DNA from: Symbiodinium natans | Taxonomy: Eukaryota > Sar > Dinophyceae > Suessiales > Symbiodiniaceae | NCBI GenBank assembly: GCA_905221605.1 | Contig: CAJNDS010002084.1 | Coordinates: 1-64,000 of the forward strand | Direction of reading: 5' to 3' | Length of the DNA stretch: 64,000 nucleotides | Shown: positions 1 through 12,439 of the stretch, one piece after another | Layout of the letters: each line of letters opens with the position of its first letter | Numbering within the stretch: the first letter of the stretch is position 1 | The notes under the pieces: model-generated | Seen by the model: only the letters and a program-made list of their open reading frames with translations | Database searches by the model: none | What the model was told of the DNA's origin: nothing | Program-made: the position numbers and the translations under genes

Positions 1-1128
1 CGCAGTCACTTGAATGCCTCCGAGTCTGATGTTGTGTAGCGTCCTCGGCGGCAACAAGGATTGGAGTCTGGGTGGAGACCAATTGCTGTGGCACACCACA
101 TACACAATCATGTCTCCCGCTGGCCTGGGCAGTTGCGGATTTCTTTCCATCGGTGCCGCCACCACAGCTGCTGCAGAACAGCTCCGCCATCTCCCGGGTA
201 CTGGCCATCGCCGAAGAACATCACAACCCTTCAATATCCTGTCCTTTCTACATGCACAGGCTTGCACACTTCTGCTTCGTGGGATGTGTGAGCACTACGT
301 AAAGGTACCAAAGCCCAAGGAACCGTTAGCAAGCTCACCTACTTTGGCATTTTGCATTCTCATGCGTCCATGTGCAGAAGGACACCGGCATTAGCACATT
401 TTTCTTTTCCATTTGCGTCACGCTTCGGAACTGTCAAGGGCCTGGGGAGCGGCGAGGAGCGCTCTCTCAGCGCGTTCGGTTTAGACTCAGTTTGGACTGT
501 TTAGACTGTAAATTGGGCCACCATGGGCATCGGTAACTGACCCATTTCCATTTCCAGCTTCGCTGCTCCCTTTCATGTGGCTCGGTCAATGCACGGCATC
601 CAAGCCCACATGTTCGCTCAGCTAGAATCACCGCATCTGCACAACTGCACACAACTGCAGCATCCTGGGAATTATGAGCTAGGAGCTTCCTTCCCCTTGC
701 AAGGAAGGATTACTCGTCGAGCCTGGCTTCTGTGTGTCCGTCTTAGGGTGGCATTTGCCCTCTAAAGCATGAAAACCCGACCTTGGATGACCTAGGTTTC
801 TGAGATGATCGTCCAGGCCCACATGTGCAACAAGAACTTTGCCTTGACAGGAGTGCCAAAAGAAATGGAAAATCACGTCATCAAGAGGAGACAGTTTGGG
901 CCAGTGGGTGCGAGTGGATGCTTGCCCGCGCTGTGTCCAATAGGTTATCATTGAGCGATGTTGTTCACTGTCTAGCAGGGCCGTCCCCTTCCTGGCAAAA
1001 ACAACTCATGCTGGACCTCCTCCGAAAGGGCCATTCCTTGGCAAGTGACACACACACACGTTCACACGTAAGGGGAGCGCGAGGAAGAACAAAACGGTGC
1101 CCTTTCCAGTCCAGAACCACGAACCAGC

Positions 1129-4100
1129 TCAGGGCCCAGGCTTGATGTCAGCCTTGGCACGAATCTCTTCCAAAGTGTAGTCCACAAGCAAATTTCCATC
1201 CTCACAGCAGCTGCCCAGTGCACAAAGGTGTGGAAGAATAGCTCGTGCAGTCCTTGAAGACATCGACCATGATGTCCTTGGCTGGGTCGCCCTTGCCGCT
1301 CGCAACCGTGACGTACTTGCCGTCCGAGCTGTAGTGCCTCAGGGTAGTTGAGCGGTTTCTGCCGATTCTGGACCTAGCTGGGCCCTCGAGTTGTTTGTTG
1401 TTGTGTTGCTGGGTGTGTCAGATCAGCAGCCGAAGCACAAGAAGCCAGTTCCTCCGGGGACCGGATTCTTGTCCGAACGAGGCTGGTACCTGGAGACATC
1501 TCAGGGCCCAGGACATTCGCAGCGCACTCTCATTCCGCTATGTGGCAATCCACTGAATCTTCTTGCCACGCATGCAAAAAGCGAAGCGAAACAGACAGCT
1601 TGAATTACGCATTCTCATGCTCACGGTACAAAGCACAGTGCCCGTTGTTGGCATGACTCCCCTGTTGTTGGCATTACTTGGCTTGCTTTGGATGGAAGGT
1701 GGCAAACATCTTTGTCGGGCTACATATCAGGTTCGCATTGCAAAAACCCTCAGACCGGGAACGTCGACAAAACCTCATGCTAGCTGTATAAACACGAATC
1801 AATAAGTGTAGCATGGTGAACGCCAGCATCAGGAGCCATGATCTTGCGTATTGATATGACCGTGCCGTCAGTCGTCAGATCCATGAAGTTGTTAACTGTA
1901 GAAACCGGGCACTTGTCAGCATCTTTGAAGCCCGTTGTCTCCTTTTGGCCACACCAAGACATTCGCAGGCAACTGCATATTGAATCGTTTGTTGTTCCTC
2001 TGGACATGTCTTAACCAAGCCGAGGTTCGGAGGCGAGCTGCAACGTCAGACGCCCTTTCTTCGACGCCTGTCCAGGCGTATCAGCTTACCAACTGTGCTC
2101 AGCGGGCCACTGCTTGCCGGCTTGAGAGTCTTCCGTCTCTGCCTTGCCCTTGTCGGTGATGGGATCCTTAAACCTCGTCAGCTACGGTCTGTACTCGTCT
2201 CATGAGAGACGTCGACACGATACCATGGACCGGCCAGCTGCTGGGCCTACTCTCTCAAAAAACCGAGGTCACCACACGTCGCGACTCTCACCATTGATGG
2301 TGATCTCCGCGCACCTCATGCGACAAAAAAGACTGATAGGAGTTGCTGCATGTGTTGCTGCGTTCTGCATGGAGCATCACTTCGGATATAGTCACGGCGC
2401 TTGAATGCACATTTGAATGTGTCTCGGTTCAGCTTTTGCAACAGCGCGCCGCCACTTCCAAATGCAATATTGTCCTTGGATACGACAATAAGCATCCAGA
2501 ACCACCAGCTGAGAATGCTGTGGGGTTGCTGTGGTTGCTGCCTGGGCTCGGCAGCAATCTTCTCCTTCTTGAGCTTCTCGAGGATTTTGGGAATGGATTC
2601 CCAGTCAACACCATCACCCTGCGGCACATTCCAGAACTTGACTAAAGAAACCGGTATGCATCCGTTGTCTACGCCAGATATCTGAAGTCAGCGTGACCCA
2701 GACATCTGCATGTCAGAACTCTTCAGGCCAGCTCACACTTGTGCCTGGATGACACGGATGTACGCGGGAAGCAACTTGTGTCCTTGCCGCCAGCTGCCAC
2801 ACAAGGCCAGCAGAAGCGATCGCATCTCAGCGCTTGCCCTTCGCACCTTACCGAAAGCCCTGCAGTTAGACCGCTGTTGCAAGACTCAAGAAAACTCAAA
2901 CCCCTCCAAGAATTCCCTGTACTGGACACTGAAGGTGAGGAAGCTCGACTCCCTCGCAGGCATGGGACTGACATGGACTACCTACAGCCCCCTCCCTCCA
3001 TCATAAACATCGTTAGCCCCTCGCTGTCCGTCCCTCTCGCCCTCTGTCCTGTTGGAGTCTCTGTCACGTCTTCCTGCGGCGAACAGCTTCGGCTTTGGGA
3101 AAATGCAGAGAATGAAAAGGCTGTGCCTTGAACTGCTCCAAAAGAATCCTCGGCAAGCGCACGTCCCGTCATTTCTGAGCTCATTCCTACTTCACTTACC
3201 TACATCATATCCGCTTCTGCCTTCCTGTCAAGTGGAAATAGCTAATCAAGCGAGAGGCTTCAGGATGGCTGTGCAGGTCTCTGCTGGATCACCACTGTCA
3301 GGGCGCACTACCAGACGACCAAACTTTGTGTCAGTGATGCCTGCAGTGCAAGCAGAAGTCAGCCAATTCATGCCAATAAGTGTCTGCATCCATGGCAGGC
3401 AGAGGCCACAAAACATCGCAGAGCTGTCTCTGAATCAAGCGGCGGCCCTTGATGAGATCCTTGAGTTTGTCTCCCCAGTAGTCTCTGCATGCGCGCCAGA
3501 TGTCGAAGGAATCAGAAACCTTTGTGCAGAAACAAGCTGCGGCCCTGCAATTGAAAGAAGCCTAAGGTCATTCTTGCGGACACACCCATGGATCTGTCAA
3601 GTCGCGCAAGCCACCAGCCCTTCGGGATAGGATTCCAACATGTTCCTGCACGAGCCCAGGTATCCCGAAGCTGAAGCCGCAAGAGCCTAAGGCTAAGGAG
3701 TCTTAAGGGCCTCATGGCATCGACCTCACCTTCGACGCCCCAGGATGTGATGGTGGAGTGTTCCGAAGCTGGAATGGATCCACCGGCTGCCTGTCATGTC
3801 CCATGTAGACAAATTAGACAAGAAACTACCCAAACTTGTCATGGCCGCCTTCTTTGCACCGTAGTAGTCGCGTGCACAGATCATGGCAGCGACGGTGTCA
3901 GTGCCCAAGAAGTTCACCAAGTGCCTGAAGCTCCGACAATGGGTAGACTCCCAGTCCGGGCAACGATGTTGCAGGCGAGTGCGTTGTCGAAGCACGCACA
4001 CCATGCAGGGAACATCTCAAGGGGTACCGTGGGCAGGGTTTCAGGGGTATTTGTTTGCGCTCATGTGGGCTCAAACCTTCAAGCCTCCGTTGACATCCTT

Positions 4101-6760
4101 TTGAGGCTGCCTGTGGCAGTATCCATCTGGACCCCCTCCTCCCTGATGTGGCCCTTAAGTTACATAAGCTACATAACTGTAGGTGCCCTTCCTTGCTGTT
4201 TATCGGGCTGCAGATCGGTACTGCTCGGAATCTAGTGTTTCCAGAGGAGCTGCTGCATCTGCTGCGAAGAGCCTACGGATTGTGGCCTGGCTTGGGGAAG
4301 TGACTCCAAACTAAACTCCCGAACATCGGCCATGTTGCCATGGGATGTCTGGTTGCCTTCTGCTAGGTCTAAATGGATGGAAGCAAGGTTCACACCAATT
4401 TGGTGTACAAGGTCATGACTGTAGCAACAGGCATGGCCTCTCAAGTCCCACGCCCGCCAGCTTTTTCCGCCATGTTCATGTGGTTCATGCGACTTGCCAA
4501 ACAACCGCACCCGTTGCGCATCCAGGTAAGCCCGGCACGCACATCCTCCAATTGCCGCAGATTCAACAGAGGAAACTCCACGGAAGCCGAAGTCGTGCAG
4601 TTTGAAGCCTTATGACAAACCGTCTCTTTAACAAGCTGCAATGTGCTGCAAAGTGCAGAATGGCATTGTGTGGAAATGTACAGAGAATCGATGTTCACGT
4701 ATCTCTTGCAAAGGCACAGGTGCCGTTGGGGACTGACCAGTCCGTGTTTCCAGTCTCCTGGTTGCCGATGAACATTTGTGAATCTGTGACACATAGCATG
4801 ACTCATGCATGTTATAGAACCCCGCCTCTAAATACTTGGCAATCGACAGCCTGAGTGCACACGGAATCATCACAACAAATCATGAGCAAGCCGAATCCCA
4901 GGCACAGGACTGCACATGGACACGTGCTACGCCAACTCTACATCCAAGACGCTTCTGAAATCGGCTGTTCGTGCAGACGGTCATTGGATACCAGACCTTC
5001 ACACAACCAAAACCATTGAAAGACTTATTCGTCCAACGCTGCCACCTATGGCCGCAATGTAGCACCTGCACCAGCAGTGTCTCCAAGAAGTTGGTCAGCC
5101 AGAAGCATTTGGGATCCTGCCAGCAACCGGATTCTCTTCTGATCTTCCCCCAATCTGCTTGCCAGCCTGTTAAGACGGGGTGCCGGGTGACCCCTCCACC
5201 GACCCACCTCACCGCTTTAAGTTGTCCAGTTTTATGTGCTAGGGGGGGGGGGGGGGGGGTAGCAATCATTTGCCAAGCCACGGTGTTGACAAGGGTGAAC
5301 AGAGCCGTCTTGGTGGGGACAACCGTACCTGCGGCCATCCAACCCGAAAGCGGACACCAAGAAGAAAGCTTCAAAGGGAAGCACGGCTTCACCGTAACGT
5401 TGCCCTTGCGGTCTCACCGGGCATATGCTGAGCTTTACATTAGAACATATGAGAACATGTCCATTTCAGAGCCGTGCCAAGGCTTGCTAGAGCGCTGCGG
5501 CGTGGGTCTTGCAGTAGTGTGGCTATGTGAGTCCCCCGAGGATGAACTCTTGGGACCTGCCTTCGGGGACTGCCTTGATGTGAACTGGCAACCTGGTCAG
5601 GGCATTGGACATGGCCCTGTATTCCAGAAGCCAAGCTCATGGGCAGACAGAGAGTGAGGGAGCGAGAGAGCGAGAGAAAAAAAGGCAACAAAGTCTGGCA
5701 ACAAAGTGAAGCATCACAGATCAGCTAGGGCCTGCCACCGTGAGCACTCAAGATGTACTCCCAACCTTCACGATAAAACCTCAACACTCACACACACACA
5801 CACACACCACTAGAAACCACTGGAACGTGGTCAGCCGCTGATCGCAAGCTGCCACCAGGATGGTTGGTATTTATCATGAACCACTTCTCAAGCTTCTCAA
5901 AAGCAGACTTTTCATGAGATGCATCAGAGCTGCAGAGATGGGTTGTCGTTCACCTCCGTGAAGTATGGGTCGAAGCAAAATAGCAAACCAAGAACCCTGA
6001 ATAAAGACCAAGCTCGTGAACAGGTCAGCCGAATTTGCAGACAAGGGTCGCCATCTCCAAAATGCTGGGAATAAAGCTCAGCGGCCTCGTCAATCTTCTC
6101 CTGTGCGGGAAACCCAACAGCATCCAACAGCCAATCATACCTCTGAACACCATCACCGGACCGCGTCCTTTGTCACAACCTGGCCAAGCAAGTACCGCTT
6201 GATGAAATACCTCAATACTTTTCCGCAGAACTCTGCGGAACTGGAAAATACTTGCAACATCTTGCGACAATGCGCAATGCAAAACAGTACTTGCAGCGTC
6301 AAGGAACTGAAGACCGAAGAACACAACCTCGTTCCATCCATCATTGTCACAGCCGCGGCTCTCGAAGTAACCTGAGATTGCACGCTGGCCACGAAACACC
6401 TCACTCAGGACCCACACACACACCCACCCACCCACCCGCCCGCCCGCCCGCCCGCCCACGCACGCACGCACGCGCACACGCACGCACGCGCACACGCACG
6501 CACGCGCACACGCACTCGCACTCACACTGCTAGCAATGCACATGCAGCAGCAAAAGGCAGCATGCATCAAGTTGCGGCAAAGCGCTGTAAACGTACTGCG
6601 TTCCCGCAGGATACTGCTTCCAGTGACTGACCTTGTAGCTGTCCTGAGATCTTGTCTAAGGTTGGCTTGGGTCAAGCTCGGCAACTGCGAAAAAAGAGGT
6701 TGTGCAGCTCCGAGTTGCTGAAAGTAATATGATGTTCCTCAGCTTCGCTTCAACAAAAAC
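1129..6760 (-). CDS. NAMPT: Nicotinamide phosphoribosyltransferase (NAMPT), multi-exon
   Basis: Makes NMN from nicotinamide and PRPP, the rate-limiting step of NAD+ salvage; soluble enzyme. Exons in gene order (high to low): ~6719-6760, 6586-6643, 6308-6371, 6168-6210, 6056-6100, 5856-5907, 5561-5584, 5282-5328, 5066-5116, 4953-4996, 4539-4608, 3858-3924, 3711-3790, 3606-3645, 3447-3519, ~3252-3323, 2745-2782, 2553-2618, 2401-2474, 2288-2314, 2143-2173, 2042-2067, 1253-1337, 1129-1200. Motifs seen: DSYKVSHWKQYP, FFGLQY, AVPEG, WYPMTV, HDFGFRGVSS, NFLGTDTV, SEHSTITSW (catalytic His), VRPDSGDP (phosphate and ribose binding), QGDGVDW, NIAFGSGGALLQ, SKKGRLTLH, and a C-terminus like that of animal NAMPT. 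Order and spacing match the ~490-residue family. Donors are GC, GA and GT; acceptors mostly AG|G. The first exon, the link near 4.7 kb (perhaps 4735-4790), the link near 3.35 kb and a segment near 2.8-3.2 kb are unresolved. Stop TGA at 1129-1131. Confidence 0.93.
1780..2007 (-). other. Open frame inside a NAMPT intron
   Basis: A coding-like minus-strand frame (residues such as FMDLTTDGTVISIRKI) lies between the exons at 2042-2067 and 1253-1337. The NAMPT frame joins cleanly without it (GRLTL to HYSSDGKY). It may be chance, a decoy exon or a fragment of another gene. No family recognised. Confidence 0.2.
5241..5260. repeat. Poly-G tract in a NAMPT intron
   Basis: About 18 consecutive G on the plus strand, in the intron between exons 5282-5328 and 5066-5116. 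The NAMPT transcript would carry poly-C here. The exact length may reflect sequencing limits. Confidence 0.9.
5787..5808. repeat. (CA)n microsatellite
   Basis: About ten CA units in the NAMPT intron upstream (in plus coordinates) of the exon at 5561-5584 and below the exon at 5856-5907. Confidence 0.85.
6413..6530. repeat. Compound CACC/CGCC/CGCA microsatellite in a NAMPT intron
   Basis: Runs of CACCC, then CGCC, then CGCACGCA/CGCGCACA units between the second and third NAMPT exons. G is confined mostly to CpG steps. It generates spurious open frames on both strands. Confidence 0.9.
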
Positions 6761-6761
6761 C

Positions 6762-7068
6762 GACAGACCATGAGCACCACTGCTCCCTCTAAACTTAAGA
6801 ACCTTCCCCCAACTCCTGAACCCAGATCCTCTTGAGCAGGAGCTACAGGGATGGAAACTTCATTACTTGTTCTGGGCCTGACTGAGGTTTGGGAAATATG
6901 TCGATTTCGCCCAAGTATGCCCGGCACTTTGTGGTCATCACCAACAACAACAATAACAACAGCAGCAACATTCTCATGATCGTCATCGTCATCGTCATCA
7001 GCAGCATCGGCGACATTTCTCGACTCAAAGGTTGCCTCTTGACGCCTTCCAGCCGCAGCTGGCGCCAT
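6762..7068 (-). other. Asp-rich open frame upstream of NAMPT
   Basis: Minus-strand frame starting with an ATG near 7068 and containing a run of seven Asp (from an ATCGTC/ATC-type repeat at ~6980-7000) and a Val-rich run. It could hold the missing NAMPT N-terminal exon or be a repeat artefact. Trinucleotide runs (AAC, CAT/CGT) at 6945-7010 favour the latter. Confidence 0.2.
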
Positions 7069-7109
7069 GGTGCGTCATTCGTTATCCCATACTGCCGGCA
7101 TCAGGTCTG

Positions 7110-7320
7110 AATAGGTTCTCACAAGTCCTGTTCTTGAAGCCTCGTCCAAGGCGCTCGGTCCAGGGAATGCACTCCATCACCACCTCCCACGTGCTCCATG
7201 TACAGATCGTGTTTAGACAAAGTGGAAGAGCACGCAAATGCATCCAAGTCAGCACCTATCCAAGTCCTTCTGCCTGTTCAGCTTCTCGGCACGAATATGC
7301 TGCACCACTTCCAGGAATGG
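7110..7320 (-). other. Coding-like exon(s) of an unidentified gene
   Basis: Minus-strand segment near 7255-7320 reads LEVVQHIRAEKLNRQKDLD followed by a GT donor, with helix-like composition. A second open segment at ~7110-7210 ends in a stop and could be the last exon of the same gene just upstream of NAMPT. Family unknown. Confidence 0.35.
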
Positions 7321-7915
7321 ACCACACCGAAAACATGCCGACTCACAGGGTCGTCCCTTCCTTCTTTACAAGTGGAGAAGCTTTACGTTTCATCCTTCGC
7401 ACAGGCCAGCCCAGCCTGGTCCAGGAAGTGTGAGGCAAGCTGCAAAATGCTTCGGTGCCAAAGCTGAAAGCTGCAGAACTTGCAAATATTGCTACAATTC
7501 AACATTCTAGCCCAATTTTCACGAGCCCATGCTGGACTGAAAACAGAGGGTATTTGCGCCAGTTCCGAAGGGGACCTTGGATGCCCTGCGCGAGGACGTA
7601 AGGACTGCGCAAAGATTACGTAAGGATTGCTAGCAGAGAGGCATCCCGGATACTTTTTCGTTGTACTGCACGGAACGTGCTGAGGAAATGTATTTTGGGC
7701 TGTGGTAAGAAGGGTTTGACAAGAGACGGTCTTCACCTTGATGGCTCGAGTGCTCAAGTGGTGCCTACTGAGTTCTGGTGGGAACGGCGGAAGCGTTACA
7801 ACTCGAACTGGACTTTTGTGGACAACTCCTAGAGTCTTGAAAAGTCTACTCCTTCCTCCTTTGCTGGTTCGGGGTCTGGTGTTTTTGGTTTCAGGTCTTC
7901 TTTGGGCTTGAGATG

Positions 7916-7990
7916 TCGGGTTTAGGGTTAGGCGCCTGCATGTGAAGTGTAGGGGCGCTGGCTTGTCCAGGGTTAGGGCCTCAGGTTGGT
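7916..7990. repeat. Degenerate telomere-like motifs
   Basis: Contains TTTAGGGTTAGG and GGTTAGGGCCTCAGG within G/T-rich DNA. Resembles the TTTAGGG telomere unit, but only a few degenerate copies. Confidence 0.4.
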
Positions 7991-8653
7991 CAACTTTAGA
8001 ACCTCAAACCTCTGGCTACACAGGAGCGCTATGATTCTGAATCGCTGTCGTACCGGGGCTGCTCTGAAAGGTCATGGTGTTTGCTATTCAGGCTCAGTAG
8101 TAAGACCCCAACTCAACTTAAAGGGTTACGCCTGGCGTTGCTTCGCATGAAACATGACATGTCGTCCGCGGCATTTTGCGTGTTAAGCCACTTGTCTGCT
8201 GAGCATTGAAGGCGGGTTCAGATTTCCTGAACGCGTCCGATGCCCGCTCGTGGAAGCACTATGTGGGCTGCATTGATGTTTGCTCTGCAACCATCCAGCA
8301 GGACAACACAATGAATTCACTGTTTGCGCAACTCTGCGCAATCTATGGTTGCGGTTTTTGCAGTATCCAACGATCGTTTCATTTAGAAAACTGAGCCTGA
8401 AGCACGTCAACAATGCGTGACTACGTATTACCACCCAAGCCACCGTGATGAAGCATTCCCTCACTTTGGCTTCCCTGCAAGTGGTTGAATCAAGAAGACA
8501 TGGCGAAGTGTTGTTTAGCGTAGCTCAGCGTTATCCCACTCCAGCCTTGCTTTGCTGAGGTGCTGCGAGCCTTCTTGCCCTGAAGGCTACAGTGCGTCCA
8601 GCGGAAACATGTGGAAACTCCAGTGTTGGTTGCAGCGAATCCAAGTCACGCAC

Positions 8654-8695
8654 CTTTCCCGCTTTCTTCTTCTTTTTGGTCTTCTTCTTCTTGAC
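8654..8695 (-). CDS. Lysine-rich exon, gene unidentified
   Basis: A 42 nt exon (acceptor CTAAG|GTC, donor AAG|GTG) encodes VKKKKTKKKKKAGK. Such basic tails occur in many nuclear or ribosome-associated proteins, so no function is assigned. Confidence 0.35.
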
Positions 8696-9182
8696 CTTAG
8701 TGACTTAGTGCCCAACTGCTTCCAATGACACACGCACCATCACACGCCTTTAAGCACCTGCCGCTGCTAAGCAGCACTGAGTCACTTGCCAGAAATGGAT
8801 TGGACAGCAGATCCCTTGGATCACGCGCCATGCGATTGAACATCTTGGCTTTCAACAGCACTCGGCTTGCCGTGACTTGCAACCAAGCTGCGGATTTGTG
8901 TTCACTATGTAGATGCCGTTGAGGTGGCCAGGCTGGCAGCGTAAGCAGCTGAAGCTGACAGTGAACGAGCTCCTAAAGCCTAAAGGAGTCTGAAGCTGCA
9001 ACAGCTTCACTTCGCTCGAACTTAGCATCGGGCATTAAGCTTGTGCGCAGGCATGACCAGTGCTCTTTCTAGGACCGCCACATTGACAGGATAGCTCCTC
9101 TCTGCATCTCCGAGCGTGCAGCAGGTCTCTCGCACCTTTCTTTACTGGCAGGTTTTCGCCCACAAGTCCTTCGGGCACAAAC

Positions 9183-9224
9183 CCGCTTGATGTCCTCCAC
9201 TTCTTGCAACTGCTGGAAGCGGAT
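9183..9224 (-). CDS. Short helical exon, gene unidentified
   Basis: A 42 nt phase-0 exon with acceptor CTGCAG|ATC and donor CGG|GTT encodes IRFQQLQEVEDIKR. Probably part of the same gene as the Lys-rich exon at 8654-8695, which lies downstream on the same strand. Confidence 0.4.
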
Positions 9225-9774
9225 CTGCAGAACAGAAGGTCAGCTCACGTTCATGCTGCGAAAATTTCGAAGATGCTTGCTCACACGGGAAGGCGTTGTA
9301 TGATGCCATTTGGAACTTGACGAACCAAAGCTGCACCACAAATTGCCCTCCGTGGCCGCGGGGCTTGGACTTGCAGGAAACGCTACGCATAAAAAACCCG
9401 AGCCATGAACTCGCAGAGGCTACGAAAGGGTGTGAGCTGGGTCCTTCTTGTACATTCAAAAGGACATGGCATGTCATGTGAAGATACCATGTGAGCTCTC
9501 AAAAAATCCCTCGCGTGCGATGCTGAACCTAAGGAGTGCACTGAACGTCTAGATCTCTCCTAGAGATTTCCACAAGCCAGCAGTGTGGCTTGAAAAACGT
9601 CAACTCAAGCTCCATCCATGCAATCGACATCATAGCCGCCTGGTGCATGGCATGACTCTTTGCTTCTTACGAACCGCTTGAGACTGTGGCTACGACAGCT
9701 AGCACATGCCGGGGTCCGTATACGCTGCTTGCGGGGGGCCACACAACAGCGCCCCCGCCCCCCCCACCCCCCGC

Positions 9775-10260
9775 CCCCACAAAAAAAACAAACACAAAAT
9801 TATCTTACCTCGAACATCCCCACCCTCTCTTGGTAGAGATACTCTGCGGTTGGGCACTCCAGCAACACTCCAGGGAGACTCTGGGGCTGGGCACTCGGGG
9901 ACACTCTGGGGTTGGGCACTCGAGGGTTGGGCCTCTGGGGTTGGGCACTCTGGGGTTGGGCACTCTGGGGTTGGGCGGTGGGAGACTCTGGGGCTGGGCA
10001 CTCCGGGAACACTCTGGGGTTGGGCACCCCAGAAAGACTCTGGGGTTGGGTCTCTGGGGTTTTCTGGGGTGGGGCACTCCAGGGACACACTAGAGTTGGG
10101 CACTCCAGGGACACTTTGGGGCTGAGCAGTCCAGGGATGAGCGAGGAGTAGACCGGGCGAGGAGAAGAGTTCCGGGCGAGGAGAAGAATTGAGTTTAAAA
10201 TCTAACAACCCCACACCGAGGGTGGGGAAATAGTCATATATAATACGCAATCAATCAATA
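9775..10260 (-). mobile_element. Dispersed ~0.5 kb element, copy 1
   Basis: Starts in an A/C-rich block with ACCTCGAACATCCCCACC. Continues as about a dozen imperfect units around CTGGGGTTGGGCACTC (9850-10130). Ends with a hairpin-forming segment, CCCCACACCGAGGGTGGGG, preceded by GAGTTTAAAATCT. Copy 2 (26.03-26.53 kb) shares all three parts in the same order; copy 3 (38.1-38.3 kb) shares the hairpin end and one unit, inverted. No transposase is visible, so it looks non-autonomous. Read on the minus strand, the hairpin end encodes a TLGVG peptide. A (TA)n run follows at 10258-10277. Confidence 0.75.
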
Positions 10261-12439
10261 TATATATATATATATAATATTAAGCAAACAAATATACAAT
10301 AAGCCTTCACGGAGGGGGGCGGTGTGGGGGCTTAAGATTGGCGGAATCAGTCTTTGAAGCGGGAGTGGAAGGGGGTCCCGGCAGGAAATTCCCCTGCAGC
10401 GACCCGTGAAGTAGTTGATTCTCATACCACTTACGGCCCGCGGTCGCATTTTGACCCACCTCAAAATTCTTGCGAGACAGATTGGGAAACGACAACTCCC
10501 GCACCCCCCCAGGGAGCTAGCTTTCGTGATTGGATGTGCAGCACGTCATCTCATGCTCACAGCATCTGGACGGCTTCCGGGGCCTCGTCCAGCGTCACGC
10601 CCGTCCCGTCAGGCCTCGAATGCACGGAAGCCCAGAATCGGGTCTCCGATTTCAACGGCTCTTTTGGACCAAGAGTCGGAGGAACCATCGGCGGATGAAG
10701 CTTCGACCACCTGGCTACAAAGTGGTGCAAAGCCTGCCATGCCAGCGTATGGCCATAGGAGCTGAGCGCATGGCCAGTCACAAACTCCCACCAACACGTC
10801 TGAGTCATCCTGTGACACAAAGCTCTAGCCTGCCCCATCCCATGTCCGGCTCAAAATGTGGATGGGCCATCCTCCATGCGAGGAACGGCTACATTGTCGT
10901 CCATGGTAGCCTGCACTCATGATGCCAGTTGCTTGTGGAAATGCCGAAGCGGCGTCTCAGGTATGGACATATGCACTGAGCCTCAGGATGCAGACAAATC
11001 TCAGTGAAGTGCTGCCACTTCAAGTTGCTGGTTTGCAGCAGGGATGCATGACAGCTTCTGCATCTTGCTCATGGGCCGGGTCGTCATCACCTTCATCTGC
11101 AATCCACAGCTACACACTTAAGACTTAAAACAATGGCCAGTCAAAATCACGACAGCTGCCTTCATCACCATTCTCTTCGTCAGAGTTGGGACGCTCCTGA
11201 GCTGCCGCGCATCAAACTCATGGCGTGTCATGGTGTACTTGTGGGACATATGTTGATACGTGTGTCCAGGATTTGTCCACGGTGTCTTGAGGCTTTGCCA
11301 GCACGTTTCGACTCCCCGTCTTTAAGCATGACAGAATGGCCATGTTCTTCCTTAGAATTGCTGTTGCAGTTCGCTTCTTGGACAAGTCAATGTCGGGTTT
11401 CTTCATCGGTGAACCATTCTTTCTACGCAAAAAGATGGACCACAGGCCACAGCAGTAAAGTGAAGCAATGCAAAGGGCGGCCGGAGATTTTCTTAAAGTG
11501 CCGCATCTTGCTGAAATGTGCCAGTGACGGCGAGTGATCTACAGAATCTAGTGAGGCAGGATGGATTTCATCGGATCTTGGGAAAATCTGGGGAACTGGC
11601 ATGCCAAACCGATGGCCCCTGGCCCATGACAAGTCTCTCATGTATGGTGCCATCCAGAGGTAGTATGCTTGAGAGTGCGAACGAAAGCTAGCGTGGCCGC
11701 TGCTTCTGGCAGGCAGCGTGGTCGGCAGTTCTCGTGAATTCTGTTGCATTATCTCGATGATATTGAGGCAGGAGCAAGCTTTTGTGACAGCTGCGCTCCT
11801 TATGAGAATGAGTCTGCGAGCAGGAGTTTGGAGCAAGTATGCTTCCACCGTCTTTGCTAGAAGCGAAGTGAAAGCCGCATGACCACGGGGCTGTCCGCAC
11901 ATGCTTTCTGCTGTTAGTAGTATTCGTGGTGGGCCTGACTGTGTCCTGAAAAGGTCTTGAATGTGTCTTCAGGCTGTGGCAGGCAAAATATTAAGAAACA
12001 AAAAAATCATTTGGAGTGTCGTGGCCTCCAGCACCCTGACCTCTGAGTGACGGCTGCTGTACTCTCTTCTTGCGCGTAGTGAATTTTGACGATGTGCTCT
12101 CCGCATTCTTTGCGAGTGAGTGTGAACTCTCCCCAGTGTTTGCTGTCAGTTGTTGGAGCAGATGTGGCGGGCCTTCCGTTCTACCTTGTCTCTGATATAG
12201 ACATGGTCCTGGCGTTTGTCCGTGGCTGTGTGCTTCTTGCTGTAGTCAAACAACTTGCTTCGCTGCCACCGACAGGGGAGAAGGAGCATCTCCCATGTAT
12301 TTGATGGCTGTGTGTCCAGTCATTCCAAGCACTGGCTCGCGATTCCAGCTTCATTGGCCAACTCCATTTACCACATTTCTCCACTACGGCTGCGTGTGAG
12401 TCGGGGGTTCCGGCTTCTTGGAAGGCTTCTCCGAGGCTC

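Noticed and set aside
6025-6684. 219-codon minus frame with VCACVRVRV run
   Set aside because: Runs through two NAMPT exons, introns and a microsatellite in one frame; the true NAMPT exons use spliced frames.
9686-10250. Frames of 90-183 codons with PNPRVPNPR or LGWALWGW repeats
   Set aside because: They translate the minisatellite core of the dispersed element; several frames on both strands are equally open.
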